Assembly: GCF_026810505.1 (NCBI RefSeq)
Contig: NZ_CP101750.1
Location: 1,827,448-1,891,447, forward strand
Length of the DNA: 64,000 bases
Source: Streptomyces sp. Je 1-369
Lineage (GTDB): Bacteria > Actinomycetota > Actinomycetes > Streptomycetales > Streptomycetaceae
Direction: 5' to 3'
In this document: positions 8,663 through 17,772 of the stretch, in pieces
How the letters are laid out: every line of letters begins with the position of its first letter
Position numbering within the stretch: position 1 is the stretch's first letter
Position numbers and translations under genes: made by a program
Notes under the pieces: generated by a model
Database searches by the model: none
What the model saw: only the letters and a program-made list of their open reading frames with translations
Told to the model about the DNA's origin: nothing

Positions 8663-9334
8663 ATGGCTGTCACCGACGAGGCCATCGAGAAGATCAAGGA
8701 CATGATCGTCTCGGGCGCGCTGCGCCCGGGTGACCGGCTGCCCAAGGAGAGCGAACTCGCCGCCGAGCTGGGCCTTTCGCGCAACTCGCTGCGCGAGGCC
8801 GTACGCGCCCTCGCCCTGATACGCATCCTCGACGTGCGCCAGGGCGACGGCACGTACGTCACCAGCCTGGACCCCCAGCTCCTCCTGGAGGCCCTGAGTT
8901 TCGTCGTCGACTTCCACCGTGACGACACGGTCCTGGAGTTCCTCGCGGTCCGCCGGATCCTGGAACCGGCGGCCACGGCGATGGCGTGCGCGCACATCTC
9001 CGACGTCGAACTGGACGCGCTGACCGAGCAGTTGGACGCGCTGGGCAGCGCGCCGTCGGTGGAGGAGCTGGTCGTCGCCGACCTGGAGTTCCACCGTCGC
9101 ATCGTCCAGACGTCCGGCAACTCCGTCCTGTGCTCCCTCCTCGACGGCCTCTCCGGACCCACCACCCGGGCCCGTGTCTGGCGCGGCCTGACCCAGGAGG
9201 ACGCCGTCAGCCGCACCCTCCACGAGCACCGGGCGATCCTCACCGCGCTGCGGGCCCGCGACGCGGAGGCGGCACGCTCATGGGCGACCGTGCACATCGC
9301 GAGCGTGGAACAGTGGCTGCGCACGACGCTGTGA
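8663..9334 (+). CDS. GntR-family (FadR subfamily) transcriptional regulator
   Basis: A 223-residue regulator with an N-terminal winged HTH (residues 1-70: LPKESELAAELGLSRNSLRE and LDVRQGDGTYVTS) and a C-terminal FCD domain, where HRRIVQTSGN and the late HRAIL supply the histidines that usually hold a metal or acid ligand. Such proteins sense small organic acids. It lies downstream of the oxidoreductase operon on the same strand with 119 bases between, and its own start carries an inverted repeat. Which genes it controls beyond itself is not shown by the sequence. Confidence 0.9.
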   Translation: MAVTDEAIEKIKDMIVSGALRPGDRLPKESELAAELGLSRNSLREAVRALALIRILDVRQGDGTYVTSLDPQLLLEALSFVVDFHRDDTVLEFLAVRRILEPAATAMACAHISDVELDALTEQLDALGSAPSVEELVVADLEFHRRIVQTSGNSVLCSLLDGLSGPTTRARVWRGLTQEDAVSRTLHEHRAILTALRARDAEAARSWATVHIASVEQWLRTTL

Positions 9335-9485
9335 GACCACCTCGCACCTGTGCGTGAAGGCGCTGTTTCCCGGGCCCGAGCGTGGGCAGTGATCACGCAT
9401 TCCCCCACGCAAGGGGGCTGCGGACGGACCCTCCCGACGCCGTAAGGTTGGGGCGTACGCAAGGGAACGTCGGAAGGAGGCCTGG

Positions 9486-10475
9486 GTGATCGAGCTCGAG
9501 GGGGTACCCGAGCTGGTCGACCCGGTCATGGTGGCCGCGTTCGAGGGCTGGAACGACGCCGGTGACGCCGCCTCCGCCGCGGTCGCGCATCTCGACAAGG
9601 AGTGGAAGGGCGAAGTGTTCGCGGCGCTGGACGCCGAGGACTACTACGACTTCCAGGTCAACCGCCCCACCGTCTGGCTCGACGGCGGGGTGCGGAAGAT
9701 CACGTGGCCGACGACCAGGCTCTCGGTGGTCCGCGTCGGCGGCGACAAGCCCCGTGACCTCGTCCTGGTCCGGGGCATCGAGCCGTCCATGCGCTGGCGG
9801 TCGTTCTGCAACGAGATCCTGGGCTTCGCGCACGAGCTGGGCGTCGAACTGGTCGTGATCATGGGCGCACTGCTCGGTGACACCCCGCACACGCGGCCCG
9901 TCCCGGTCAGCGGCGTGACGTCCGACCCGGACCTGGCGCGCACCATGGACCTGGAAGAGACCAAGTACGAGGGTCCGACGGGCATCGTCGGCATCCTCCA
10001 GGAGGCGTGCACGCACGCGGGCGTACCGGCCGTCAGCCTGTGGGCCGCCGTCCCGCACTACGTGTCGCAGCCGCCCAACCCCAAGGCCACGCTGGCGCTC
10101 CTCAACCGCCTCGAGGACCTGATCGGCCTGCGGATCCCGCTGGGCGAGCTGGCCGAGGACGCGCGCGCCTGGCAGGTGGGCGTGGACCAGCTGGCCGCCG
10201 AGGACAGCGAGGTCGCGGAGTACGTCCAGTCGCTGGAGGAGGCGCGGGACACCGCGGAGCTCCCCGAGGCGTCCGGCGAGGCCATCGCCCGCGAGTTCGA
10301 GCGGTACCTGCGGCGGCGCGACGGCGGGGAGGGCGGAGCGGCGTACCTGCGGGATTCGCCGAGCGACCGCACACGGCCGCCGAAGCCGAAGCCGACGCAG
10401 CGGCCGGGGCAGGGCGCGGAGGAAGGCGAGGGCGAGGGCGGCGACTCGGGCCCTCCGGATTCCTCGGACGACTGA
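9486..10475 (+). CDS. PAC2-family protein
   Basis: A 329-residue protein of the PAC2 (proteasome assembly chaperone 2) fold: VAAFEGWNDAGDAAS near residue 17, LVLVRGIEPSMRWRSF near 95 and the long alpha/beta core up to about residue 260. The last 60 residues are Pro, Gly and Glu rich and probably disordered. Actinobacteria with 20S proteasomes carry such proteins; the role is not settled. GTG at 9486 is chosen from GGAAGGAGG just upstream. A terminator follows 13 bases after the stop. Confidence 0.88.
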   Translation: MIELEGVPELVDPVMVAAFEGWNDAGDAASAAVAHLDKEWKGEVFAALDAEDYYDFQVNRPTVWLDGGVRKITWPTTRLSVVRVGGDKPRDLVLVRGIEPSMRWRSFCNEILGFAHELGVELVVIMGALLGDTPHTRPVPVSGVTSDPDLARTMDLEETKYEGPTGIVGILQEACTHAGVPAVSLWAAVPHYVSQPPNPKATLALLNRLEDLIGLRIPLGELAEDARAWQVGVDQLAAEDSEVAEYVQSLEEARDTAELPEASGEAIAREFERYLRRRDGGEGGAAYLRDSPSDRTRPPKPKPTQRPGQGAEEGEGEGGDSGPPDSSDD

Positions 10476-10488
10476 CCTCCACGTCTCG

Positions 10489-10520
10489 ATGGGGCGGCAC
10501 CTGTACGGGTGCCGCCCCAT
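10489..10520. terminator. intrinsic terminator after the PAC2 gene
   Basis: Perfect 13-base arms (10489-10501 and 10508-10520; GGGGCGGCACC core) with a 6-base loop. It separates the PAC2 gene from the subtilase. Confidence 0.85.
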
Positions 10521-10688
10521 TGTGCTGCTCGTGGCCGAATTGCACGGGGTTCCCTTTTCAACTTCTCTTCAAACACTGTTGCTCGAAAGGGGGGTGGACG
10601 GCGCGGCCCGGCCGTAGCAGGGTGTGCCCCGGAAACCTGGCGTAGCGCACAGCACGGCACCCGAAGGACGGAAGGGAGCGGTGAAGCG

Positions 10689-12446
10689 ATGACCGAGCAG
10701 GCAGACCCGGCGCGAGACCCAGGAGCCGGCGGTCCGGGCCCCGACGGAATGGGATTCACCTACCGAGAAGCCCAAGAAGAGCTGATCGTCGTCGCCCGGC
10801 CCGAGGCCCGGCTGCGCGCCGGGGAGCGGGACGTCCGCTCGGCCTCCGGCTCAGACGTATCGGCCCTGAACATGTTCCTCTCCGACGAACAGCTCACTCT
10901 GGAGCCGCTGTTCGGCAACGAGGACCGACTGCGGGCCGCCGCGCCCTCGTCGGCGGGCGAGGAGGACGTGCCCGACCTGGCCCTCTTCTACCGCGTCCGC
11001 GGCGGCGACGACCGGCCCGACGAACTGCGCGCGCGGATGGCGGCGCTGCCGGGCATCGACACGGCGTACGTGAAGCCCGGTGCCGTACCGGCCTCCATCG
11101 ACCCCTCGCCGACGCAGCCGCACGACCTGGACGAGGCGACCCGGCGGCGCAAGGAGGGCATGCCCGCCACACCCGACTTCACCAGCCGTCAGGGGTACTT
11201 GAAGCCGGCGCCCGAGGGAATCGACGCACGCTGGGCCTGGCAGCGCGTCGGCGGCTCCGGCGAGGGTGTCACCGTCGTCGACGTCGAGGGCGCCTGGCAG
11301 CTGCGTCACGAGGACCTCGCCGCGAAGCTCGCGGGCGTGGTCGTCGGCACGCCCATCCAGGACCTGGCCTGGCGCAACCACGGCACGGCGGTGATCGGCG
11401 TCATCGGCGGCGACCGGAACTCCCTCGGCATCACCGGCATCGTGCCGGAGGCCGTGACGGCGACCGCGTCCTTCCAGCCCCTCGGCACGGCCGCGACGAT
11501 CCACGCGGCGGCGGAGCGGCTGAACCGCGGCGACATCATCCTGCTCGAACTGCACCGCCCCGGGCCGAAGTTCGACTTCGGTACGCGCGACGACCAGAAG
11601 GGCTACATCGCCATCGAGTGGTGGCCCGACGACTACGCCGCCGTGCGCTACGCCACCGCGAAAGGCGTGCTCGTCGTGGGCGCGGCGGGCAACGGCGCGG
11701 AGTCCCTGGACGACGCGGTGTACGAGCGCAGGCCGGACGGCTTCCCGTCCTGGTGGCGCAACCCGTTCAACCCCGGCAACCGTTCCTCCGGCGCGGTCCT
11801 GGTCGGCGCGGGCGCTCCCCCGCCCGGCACCCACGGCCGCGATCACGGCCCCGACCGTTCGCGGCTCGCGTTCTCCAACTACGGGGCACGCGTGGACGCG
11901 CAGGGCTGGGGCCGTGAGACGACCACGACCGGCGGCTTCTGGGACCGGCCCGGCGATCTGCAGGGCGGCGCCGACGAAATCGCCTGGTACACGGACACGT
12001 TCTCCGGCACGTCCTCCGCGTCACCGATCGTCGTGGGCGCCCTCGCCTCGTTGCAGGGCATGCTGAAGGCAGCGGGCCAGCAGCCGATGACGCCGGACCG
12101 GGCCCGCGCGACGCTGCGCGCGACGGGCTCCCCGCAGCAGGACGCGCCGGGCAGGCCCGCTTCGCAGCGCATAGGCAACCGCCCCGACCTCAAGGCGGCG
12201 GTGACGAACCTGCTGCCGTCCGCGGTGGGTTCGGGTCAGGCCGAGCGGTACTGGGACGAGCTGCTCCCGTATCCGCCGGAACTCTCGCCGCGGCTCCGGC
12301 TGTTCGTGGCCGGGGAGTGGCGCAACCTCGACAATCCGTCCCCCGAGACGCGGCAGGCGGTGCACGCCGCCTTCGCCGGGGGGCGACCGGACGTACGTGT
12401 CTGGTTCTCGGACGACGAGGTCGTCGGCCTCGTCGTCACCGGCTGA
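10689..12446 (+). CDS. S8-family (subtilisin-like) serine peptidase without signal peptide
   Basis: A 585-residue subtilase. The catalytic triad is visible: Asp in VVDVEGAWQLRHEDL (about residue 198), His in WRNHGTAVIGVIGG (about 232) and Ser in FSGTSSASPIVVGAL (about 441). An N-terminal region of about 150 residues precedes it. There is no signal peptide, unlike most Streptomyces subtilases, so it should act inside the cell. The last 50 residues (RLFVAGEWRNLD ... VGLVVTG) form a small extra module resembling the end of the next protein. ATG at 10689 has GGAAGGGAG upstream. The next gene starts 33 bases on, so the pair is probably co-transcribed. Confidence 0.9.
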   Translation: MTEQADPARDPGAGGPGPDGMGFTYREAQEELIVVARPEARLRAGERDVRSASGSDVSALNMFLSDEQLTLEPLFGNEDRLRAAAPSSAGEEDVPDLALFYRVRGGDDRPDELRARMAALPGIDTAYVKPGAVPASIDPSPTQPHDLDEATRRRKEGMPATPDFTSRQGYLKPAPEGIDARWAWQRVGGSGEGVTVVDVEGAWQLRHEDLAAKLAGVVVGTPIQDLAWRNHGTAVIGVIGGDRNSLGITGIVPEAVTATASFQPLGTAATIHAAAERLNRGDIILLELHRPGPKFDFGTRDDQKGYIAIEWWPDDYAAVRYATAKGVLVVGAAGNGAESLDDAVYERRPDGFPSWWRNPFNPGNRSSGAVLVGAGAPPPGTHGRDHGPDRSRLAFSNYGARVDAQGWGRETTTTGGFWDRPGDLQGGADEIAWYTDTFSGTSSASPIVVGALASLQGMLKAAGQQPMTPDRARATLRATGSPQQDAPGRPASQRIGNRPDLKAAVTNLLPSAVGSGQAERYWDELLPYPPELSPRLRLFVAGEWRNLDNPSPETRQAVHAAFAGGRPDVRVWFSDDEVVGLVVTG

Positions 12447-12479
12447 ATCAACCGATCAGTGAGGGAAGGTGGCACACGC

Positions 12480-13082
12480 ATGAGCACCACCCCGCAGATG
12501 AGTCAACTGGGTCAGCAACAAGGACGGCAGTACGGACCGCAACAGCAGTACGGCCCCCAGCAGTACGGCCAGCAGCAGTACGGGCCGCAACAGCACGGCC
12601 AGCAACAGTACGGCCAGCAGCAGAGCCCCAGCACCGCCCCGCCGCAGCAGAGCCAGCAGCAGTACGGCCAGCAGGGCATGCAGGGCCAGCAGGGCATGCA
12701 GGGGCAACAGGGCATGCAGCAGGTCCCGCCGCATCTGCGCCAGCAGCTCCAGCAGCTCGGTCAGCAGCAGCCGTTCCAGAACCTGCTCCAGCAGTTCGGG
12801 CGGGAGCAGGAGCAGCAGATCCCGCAGGCGCACGCGCCCGAGATCTCCACGCAGGCCCTCGCGTCCAACGTCGCGACGGCGTTCTGGGACGTCGTCGAGC
12901 CGCTGCCCGGCCAGGCGTACATCCTCTATCTGCACGTCGACAACGCCTGGCGGGCCTTCGTCGACCCCAACCCGCACACCCACGACGAGGTTCAAGAGGC
13001 CTTCGCCTACGGGCATCAGGTGATCGGCTACTACGACACCAACAACCCGGGCTACCTGCTGGCCATCGTCATCACCAAGTGA
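12480..13082 (+). CDS. glutamine-rich protein, partner of the subtilase
   Basis: A 200-residue protein I cannot assign to a family. Residues 1-85 are a low-complexity run of QQYGPQ/QQYG and QQGMQG repeats, like an assembly-prone or disordered tail. Residues 85-110 are Gln/Leu rich and possibly helical. The last 85 residues are a folded domain, YLHVDNAWRAFVDP, then EAFAYGHQVIGYYD and LLAIVITK, that aligns with the last 50 residues of the preceding subtilase (shared L.V...WR, P.P.T, AFA.G and a final V.T strand). The shared module suggests that the two proteins are physically linked, as substrate, adaptor or inhibitor; this is inference. Confidence 0.75.
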   Translation: MSTTPQMSQLGQQQGRQYGPQQQYGPQQYGQQQYGPQQHGQQQYGQQQSPSTAPPQQSQQQYGQQGMQGQQGMQGQQGMQQVPPHLRQQLQQLGQQQPFQNLLQQFGREQEQQIPQAHAPEISTQALASNVATAFWDVVEPLPGQAYILYLHVDNAWRAFVDPNPHTHDEVQEAFAYGHQVIGYYDTNNPGYLLAIVITK

Positions 13083-13118
13083 CCCGCGCGATCGGCACGC
13101 TCCCAGCGTGACCACACG

Positions 13119-13152
13119 GCGGCGCCGGGCGGAGAGTCCCGCCCGGCGCCGC
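13119..13152. terminator. bidirectional terminator between convergent genes
   Basis: Perfect 14-base arms (13119-13132 and 13139-13152; core GGCGCCGGGCGG) with a 6-base loop, between the glutamine-rich gene and the convergent GH31 gene. Confidence 0.9.
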
Positions 13153-13178
13153 TCCGTGTCCGGAGGTCGACGTACTGC

Positions 13179-16100
13179 TCAGGCGCAGCTGAACCGGGCC
13201 GCCGCCCAGTCCGCGTGGTCCCCGCTCTTGGAGCCGTTGGTGTCGGACACCTTCAGCTCGATGTGCCGGGCGCCCCGTACGTCGACGTCGACCGGGACGG
13301 TCGCCGACGCGCCCGTCACCTCGGGCGAGGTCCACAGCACCTTGCCGTCGGCCTCGACGGAGAAAGCGGCCTCTCCGTAGCCGTTGATCTCGTCGTCGAT
13401 GCCGACGTCCGCGGTGAATTTGCCGCAGCGGCCGCCCGCATAGACCTCGATGACGGAGTCGGCGTGCGTGCCGATTCCTTTCTCGTACGTCTTTCCGGCC
13501 AGGGTCAGCGGGTGGCCGTCGTCGGCGCCCGACTCGCCGTTGCTGCGGTCGCGTTCGGCGGGCCCGTATCCGTTGGTGGACTTGAGCCACTTCATGTCGC
13601 TCGCCCAGGTGTCCTCGGTGGGTGCCTCGGGCATCACGCCGAGTGCGAACCGTTGGACGGCGGTGCGGTCCTGGCCTGCCGAGCGGTGGCGGACGGTCGC
13701 GGTGAGCGGCTGTTCGCCGATGGCCGCGTCCTTGGCGGGGGTGAGGGCCACCTCGACGCGGCGTGTGGTGCCGGCGGGGATCCGGTCGGCCTTCGCGATG
13801 CCCGCGCTCCAGCCTGCCGGTACGTCGAGGGTGGCTTCGACGCCGGTGGCGTCCTTCGTGCCCGCGGTGATGTCGACGGCGACCTTGCCGCGCGTGCCCG
13901 CGCCGAGCTCCTGGCCCGCGGGGACACCGACGGTGGCCGGTGCGCCGGGCACGGCACCGCCGACGGCGCTCGTGTCGTCGAGCCGCAGCTCGAAGGCGCG
14001 GTCGGTGCGCAGGGCGGCCGTCTTCACCTTGACGACGCCTCCGCGGTCGTCACGATCGTAGAACCATCCCGAGCGTGCACGGTCGTACGCGTTCTGCGAG
14101 GTCAGCCGCGGCAGTGTGCGGCCGCCCAGCTCCACACGACTGGGCGCGTCGCCGGTGTGCAGGGTGAAGGAGTACGGGCGGCTGCTGGGCTTCCCCTTGT
14201 AGGCGCCCTTGCTGGCGCCGATCCGCACCCGCACGTCGCCCGCTCCGGAGTGCGGCGCGCGGACGTCGGCGCGCTGGGTGGCGTATTCGCCGTCGCGGTG
14301 CTGCCGGGTCACGCCGTCGTCCTCGTACAGGTCGAAGGAGGAGTTGCCCTGCGGGTAGATGTCCCAGGCGAGTGGGGAGTCCGCGGTGCGGTCCTGGTAG
14401 GAGCGGATGCCGCCCGGCCACATGGGCACGGTCGCACCACCTCGCACGAAGAGGGGAAGCGTGTCGAGGGGCGCGCTGTAGCCGTCGATCGTGGTCGGAC
14501 CTTGGTAGGTGCGCCCGCTCCAGTAGTCGGTCCAGGTGCCCTTGGGGAGGTAGATGCCGTCGCGGGTGGTGGTGTCCTTGTAGACGGGCGCGACGAGGAA
14601 ATCCTCGCCGGTCAGGAACTCGTACTTGGCGGCGTCGGTCGCGGCCTTGGGGTCATGGGGGTACTCCAAGGCGAGCGGCCGCACGGCGCCGACCCCGGTC
14701 CGGGTGGCCTCATGGGCGTACGAGTAGAGATAGGGCAGCAGCGACTCGTGCAGCTTCAGGTACTTGCGGTTGATGGAGGTGTGGGGCTCGCCCTGGCGGA
14801 AGGGCTGCTTGTCGCTGGCGGCCCAGCCGTCCATGGTCATCGTGACCGGCAGGAACATCTTCCACTGGAGGTCGCGTACGTACGTCTTGGGGCTGCCGCC
14901 GAAGATGCCGTCGACGTCACCCGTCGTGTAGGCGAGCCCGGACATGGTGGACCCGGCGTACGTCGGGATCTGCCAGCGGATGTACTCCCAGCTGCCGCTC
15001 TGGTCGCCGGACCACTGCACGCCGCAGCGCTGCGCGCCGGACCAGCTCTCCGGGGCCCAGGTGAAGCCGCGGGCGTCGCTGTTGTCCTCGATCCCCTTGT
15101 GGGCGTCCTTGCAGCCGTCGAGCGCCTTCTTGTAGCCGTCGCCGACCCAGGCGACGTCGAGTTTGGCGACGCGCTGGCCTGCCTTGACCTGTTCGGCGAT
15201 CTTGTCGAGGCCGTCCTCGGTCCACAGGCCCGTCTTCATCTTGCGCTCGGCGAGGCCCTTGGAGGTCTCGGCGAGGTTCTCGTAGCCGCAGCCGTAGCCG
15301 TCGTTGACGAGCATCCAGCCGTTGGGCATGTCGTTCTCGACGTATCCGTCGGCGACCTTCAGGGAGTCCAGGGTGTGCCGCTCGCCGCGGTTGGCGTTGT
15401 GGAGGTAGCAGTCGGCGTCGCCGATCTCCATGCCGTAGACCGGCGGCAGGAAGGGCTTCCCGGTGAGCTTCGTGTACTGCCCGATGACGTCCTTGGCGGC
15501 ATCGCTGCCGCGCCCGGCGAAGTAGTAGGCGTCGAACCGCTGTTCCTTGGCCGTGGCGGTCACGGGCTCGGCGAAGTCGTAGGTGTTGGGCGCGTACGTG
15601 TTACGGAAGACGCCGTACCCCTGGGAGGACAGGTAGAAGGGCACGGAGTTGGGGTGCCCCCCGTCGTCCCAGTTGTAGTCGACGCTCACCTCGACCCTCT
15701 TGCCGCGGTGCGAGGTGTTGCCGCGCCCGTTCTGCATTCCGGCGCCGTAGAACTGCTCGTCGGCACCGCGTGCGAGGCTCTGCGTGGTGCCGTCCTTGGT
15801 CCAGGAAAGGCCCTTGGACTCGGCCCAGACCCGGCTGCCGTCACTCCGGTACAGGGCGAACCGCAGCGGTGACTTGTAGGCCCGCAGCGTCACTTTGGGG
15901 GTGCTCAGCTCGTATCGGTCGCCCTTGTCGTCCCACTTGGTGCGGGGCGGCTTGCCCTGCGGCAGGACGATGTCGTCCGCCGTGGGGTCGGTGAACTTCC
16001 CGTCCGGGGCGAGTTCGAGCCGGAAGGTCTCGGCCGACACGAAGCTGACGCGGGCCTCGGCGTCACCCGCGGTCAGCTGATAGACGGGGCCGTCGGCGTC

Positions 16101-16241
16101 AAACCCGGTGACGTCGCCGACGGTGGTAGCGGCAGGCTCACCGGCGGCTTGCGCGGAGCCGCCACCGGGCCCCGCGAACGCCGCGAGGAGCCCCAGCAGG
16201 GCGACCGCGACCACCGGTCCGAAGCGCGTGGAAGATCTCAT
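13179..16241 (-). CDS. secreted GH31 glycoside hydrolase with NEW3 and NPCBM domains
   Basis: A 1020-residue secreted enzyme with a signal peptide (basic start, then a hydrophobic stretch ending near SAQAA). Residues 50-700 are the GH31 N-terminal sandwich, barrel and distal beta domains. The probable nucleophile Asp is in KLDVAWVGDGY (about residue 361) and the acid/base Asp in QWSGDQSGSW (about 412). Residues 760-870 look like a NEW3-type beta domain and 880-1020 like an NPCBM carbohydrate-binding domain. GH31 includes alpha-glucosidases and alpha-xylosidases; the KLDVAWVG form of the nucleophile region recalls the alpha-galactosidase branch, so alpha-galactosidase activity is possible. It is convergent with the glutamine-rich gene. 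Confidence 0.9.
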   Translation of the reverse strand: MRSSTRFGPVVAVALLGLLAAFAGPGGGSAQAAGEPAATTVGDVTGFDADGPVYQLTAGDAEARVSFVSAETFRLELAPDGKFTDPTADDIVLPQGKPPRTKWDDKGDRYELSTPKVTLRAYKSPLRFALYRSDGSRVWAESKGLSWTKDGTTQSLARGADEQFYGAGMQNGRGNTSHRGKRVEVSVDYNWDDGGHPNSVPFYLSSQGYGVFRNTYAPNTYDFAEPVTATAKEQRFDAYYFAGRGSDAAKDVIGQYTKLTGKPFLPPVYGMEIGDADCYLHNANRGERHTLDSLKVADGYVENDMPNGWMLVNDGYGCGYENLAETSKGLAERKMKTGLWTEDGLDKIAEQVKAGQRVAKLDVAWVGDGYKKALDGCKDAHKGIEDNSDARGFTWAPESWSGAQRCGVQWSGDQSGSWEYIRWQIPTYAGSTMSGLAYTTGDVDGIFGGSPKTYVRDLQWKMFLPVTMTMDGWAASDKQPFRQGEPHTSINRKYLKLHESLLPYLYSYAHEATRTGVGAVRPLALEYPHDPKAATDAAKYEFLTGEDFLVAPVYKDTTTRDGIYLPKGTWTDYWSGRTYQGPTTIDGYSAPLDTLPLFVRGGATVPMWPGGIRSYQDRTADSPLAWDIYPQGNSSFDLYEDDGVTRQHRDGEYATQRADVRAPHSGAGDVRVRIGASKGAYKGKPSSRPYSFTLHTGDAPSRVELGGRTLPRLTSQNAYDRARSGWFYDRDDRGGVVKVKTAALRTDRAFELRLDDTSAVGGAVPGAPATVGVPAGQELGAGTRGKVAVDITAGTKDATGVEATLDVPAGWSAGIAKADRIPAGTTRRVEVALTPAKDAAIGEQPLTATVRHRSAGQDRTAVQRFALGVMPEAPTEDTWASDMKWLKSTNGYGPAERDRSNGESGADDGHPLTLAGKTYEKGIGTHADSVIEVYAGGRCGKFTADVGIDDEINGYGEAAFSVEADGKVLWTSPEVTGASATVPVDVDVRGARHIELKVSDTNGSKSGDHADWAAARFSCA

Positions 16242-16387
16242 GGCGGAGGTCTAGCGCGACAACCGGCCCCGGGGCCATGGACTTTGCTGACCTACTCGTG
16301 GATTTCCGCCGCGGGAGGGGGCCGGAGCGCACCATGCGGGGCTCGTGGACTAGCATCCCCGAGCCCCGGAGCCTGGAGCCCGCACGC

Positions 16388-16425
16388 AAAAACCGGACGG
16401 GCGGAAGAGGTTCCAGCCCGTCCGG
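16388..16425 (-). terminator. terminator of mshC with U-tract
   Basis: CCGGACGGGC (16393-16402) and GCCCGTCCGG (16416-16425) pair perfectly; read on the minus strand the stem is followed by five T residues (16388-16392). It lies about 50 bases past the mshC stop. Upstream of GH31 at 16337-16368 is a second hairpin with 9-base arms. Confidence 0.85.
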
Positions 16426-16475
16426 CGCTTGAGGACGAGCCCGCGGGGCGATTCGGCCTCAGCAGAGGGATGCCG

Positions 16476-17705
16476 CTACAAGGCCACGCCGAGCAACGCG
16501 TCGACGGCCCGCGAGACCACCCCGGGAGCCCCCTCGTCCGCCCCGCCCTCGGTACCCTGCCGAGCGGCCCAGCGGTCGACCGCGGCCAGCGCGGTCGGCG
16601 CGTCCAGGTCGTTCGCGAGCGCCTCGCGGATCTCCTCGACGAGCGCGTCGGCGGACGGCCCGTCGGGACGGGACACGGCCGCACGCCAGCGTCCGAGCCG
16701 CTCCACCGCCTCCGCCAGAACCGCGTCGGTCCACTCCCAGTCCGCGCGGTAGTGGTGCGCGAGGAGGGCGAGCCGGATCGCGGCGGGGTCGACCCCGTCG
16801 CGCCGCAGCTTCGAGACGAAGACGAGGTTGCCCTTGGACTTGGACATCTTCGCGCCGTCCAGAGCGACCATGCCCGCGTGGACGTACGCCTTCGCGAAGG
16901 GGTACTCGCCGGTCAGGGCCTGCGCGTGCGACGCACCCATCTCGTGGTGCGGGAACGCGAGGTCGGATCCGCCGCCCTGCACGTCGAAGCCCATGCCGAG
17001 GTGGTCGAGGGCGATGGCGACGCACTCGATGTGCCAGCCGGGGCGCCCGCGGCCGAGGCTGCCGCCGTCCCAGCTCGGCTCGCCGTCGCGGGCCGCCATC
17101 CACAGCATCGGGTCGAGGGGGTTCTTCTTGCCGACGCGCTCCGGGTCGCCGCCGCGCTCCGCGGAGAGGAGCTTCATCGCGGCGGTGTCGAGCCCGGACA
17201 CCTCCCCGAAGTGGGTGTCGGACTCGACGGAGAAGTAGACGTCGCCCTCGAGTTCGTAGGCGGCGCCCATGTCGCGGAGGCGTTCGACGAGCGGCACGAT
17301 GCCGGGTATGGCCTCGACGGCGCCGATGTAGTGCTGCGGCGGCAGGAGGCGCAGCGCGGTCATGTCCTCGCGGAACAGCGCGGTCTCGCCTTCGGCGAGC
17401 TCGACCCAGTCCTTGCCGTCGCGGTTGGCGCGTTCCAGGAGCGGGTCGTCCACGTCGGTCACGTTCTGGACGTAGTGAACCTGCCGCTTGGTGTCGAGCC
17501 ACACGCGTTGCACGAGGTCGAACGCGTTGTAGGTCGCCGCGTGACCCATGTGGGTCGCGTCGTACGGGGTGATTCCGCAGACGTAGATACGGGCGACGGG
17601 ACCGGGGTCGAGGGTGACGAGTCCACCGGTCGCGGTGTCGTGGATCCGGAGGTCGCGGCCCTTGCCAGGAAGGGCGGGGACCTCAGAAGCGGGCCAGGCA
17701 TGCAT
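16476..17705 (-). CDS. mshC: cysteine-GlcN-Ins ligase MshC (mycothiol biosynthesis)
   Basis: MshC joins cysteine to glucosaminyl-inositol with ATP, the penultimate step in mycothiol formation. The 409 residues carry class I synthetase signatures: [15 protein letters not shown] (zinc cysteine and HIGH-type motif) near residue 43, GWHIECVA near 225, [12 protein letters not shown] near 250 and KMSKSKGN near 285. It is shorter than cysteinyl-tRNA synthetase and lacks the anticodon-binding domain, as expected. Mycothiol is the actinobacterial thiol, so this gene supports the taxonomic assignment. It ends a conserved minus-strand run of four genes. Confidence 0.96.
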   Translation of the reverse strand: MHAWPASEVPALPGKGRDLRIHDTATGGLVTLDPGPVARIYVCGITPYDATHMGHAATYNAFDLVQRVWLDTKRQVHYVQNVTDVDDPLLERANRDGKDWVELAEGETALFREDMTALRLLPPQHYIGAVEAIPGIVPLVERLRDMGAAYELEGDVYFSVESDTHFGEVSGLDTAAMKLLSAERGGDPERVGKKNPLDPMLWMAARDGEPSWDGGSLGRGRPGWHIECVAIALDHLGMGFDVQGGGSDLAFPHHEMGASHAQALTGEYPFAKAYVHAGMVALDGAKMSKSKGNLVFVSKLRRDGVDPAAIRLALLAHHYRADWEWTDAVLAEAVERLGRWRAAVSRPDGPSADALVEEIREALANDLDAPTALAAVDRWAARQGTEGGADEGAPGVVSRAVDALLGVAL

Positions 17706-17772
17706 GCCCTGAGCCTAACCGGACGGAGCGTCCGTATACGAGTGGGGGATCACGGCGGATAAGAGTGGGGGA

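Noticed and set aside
12530..12725. CAG-rich tandem repeats
   Set aside because: These are the coding repeats for the glutamine-rich (QQYG) tail of the subtilase partner, in frame throughout, so not a separate repeat element.
13215..15872. 885-codon open frame on the plus strand opposite the GH31 gene
   Set aside because: The opposite strand encodes a secreted enzyme with clear signal peptide and catalytic motifs. The product of this frame is Val/Gly/Ala/Arg-rich without any motif.
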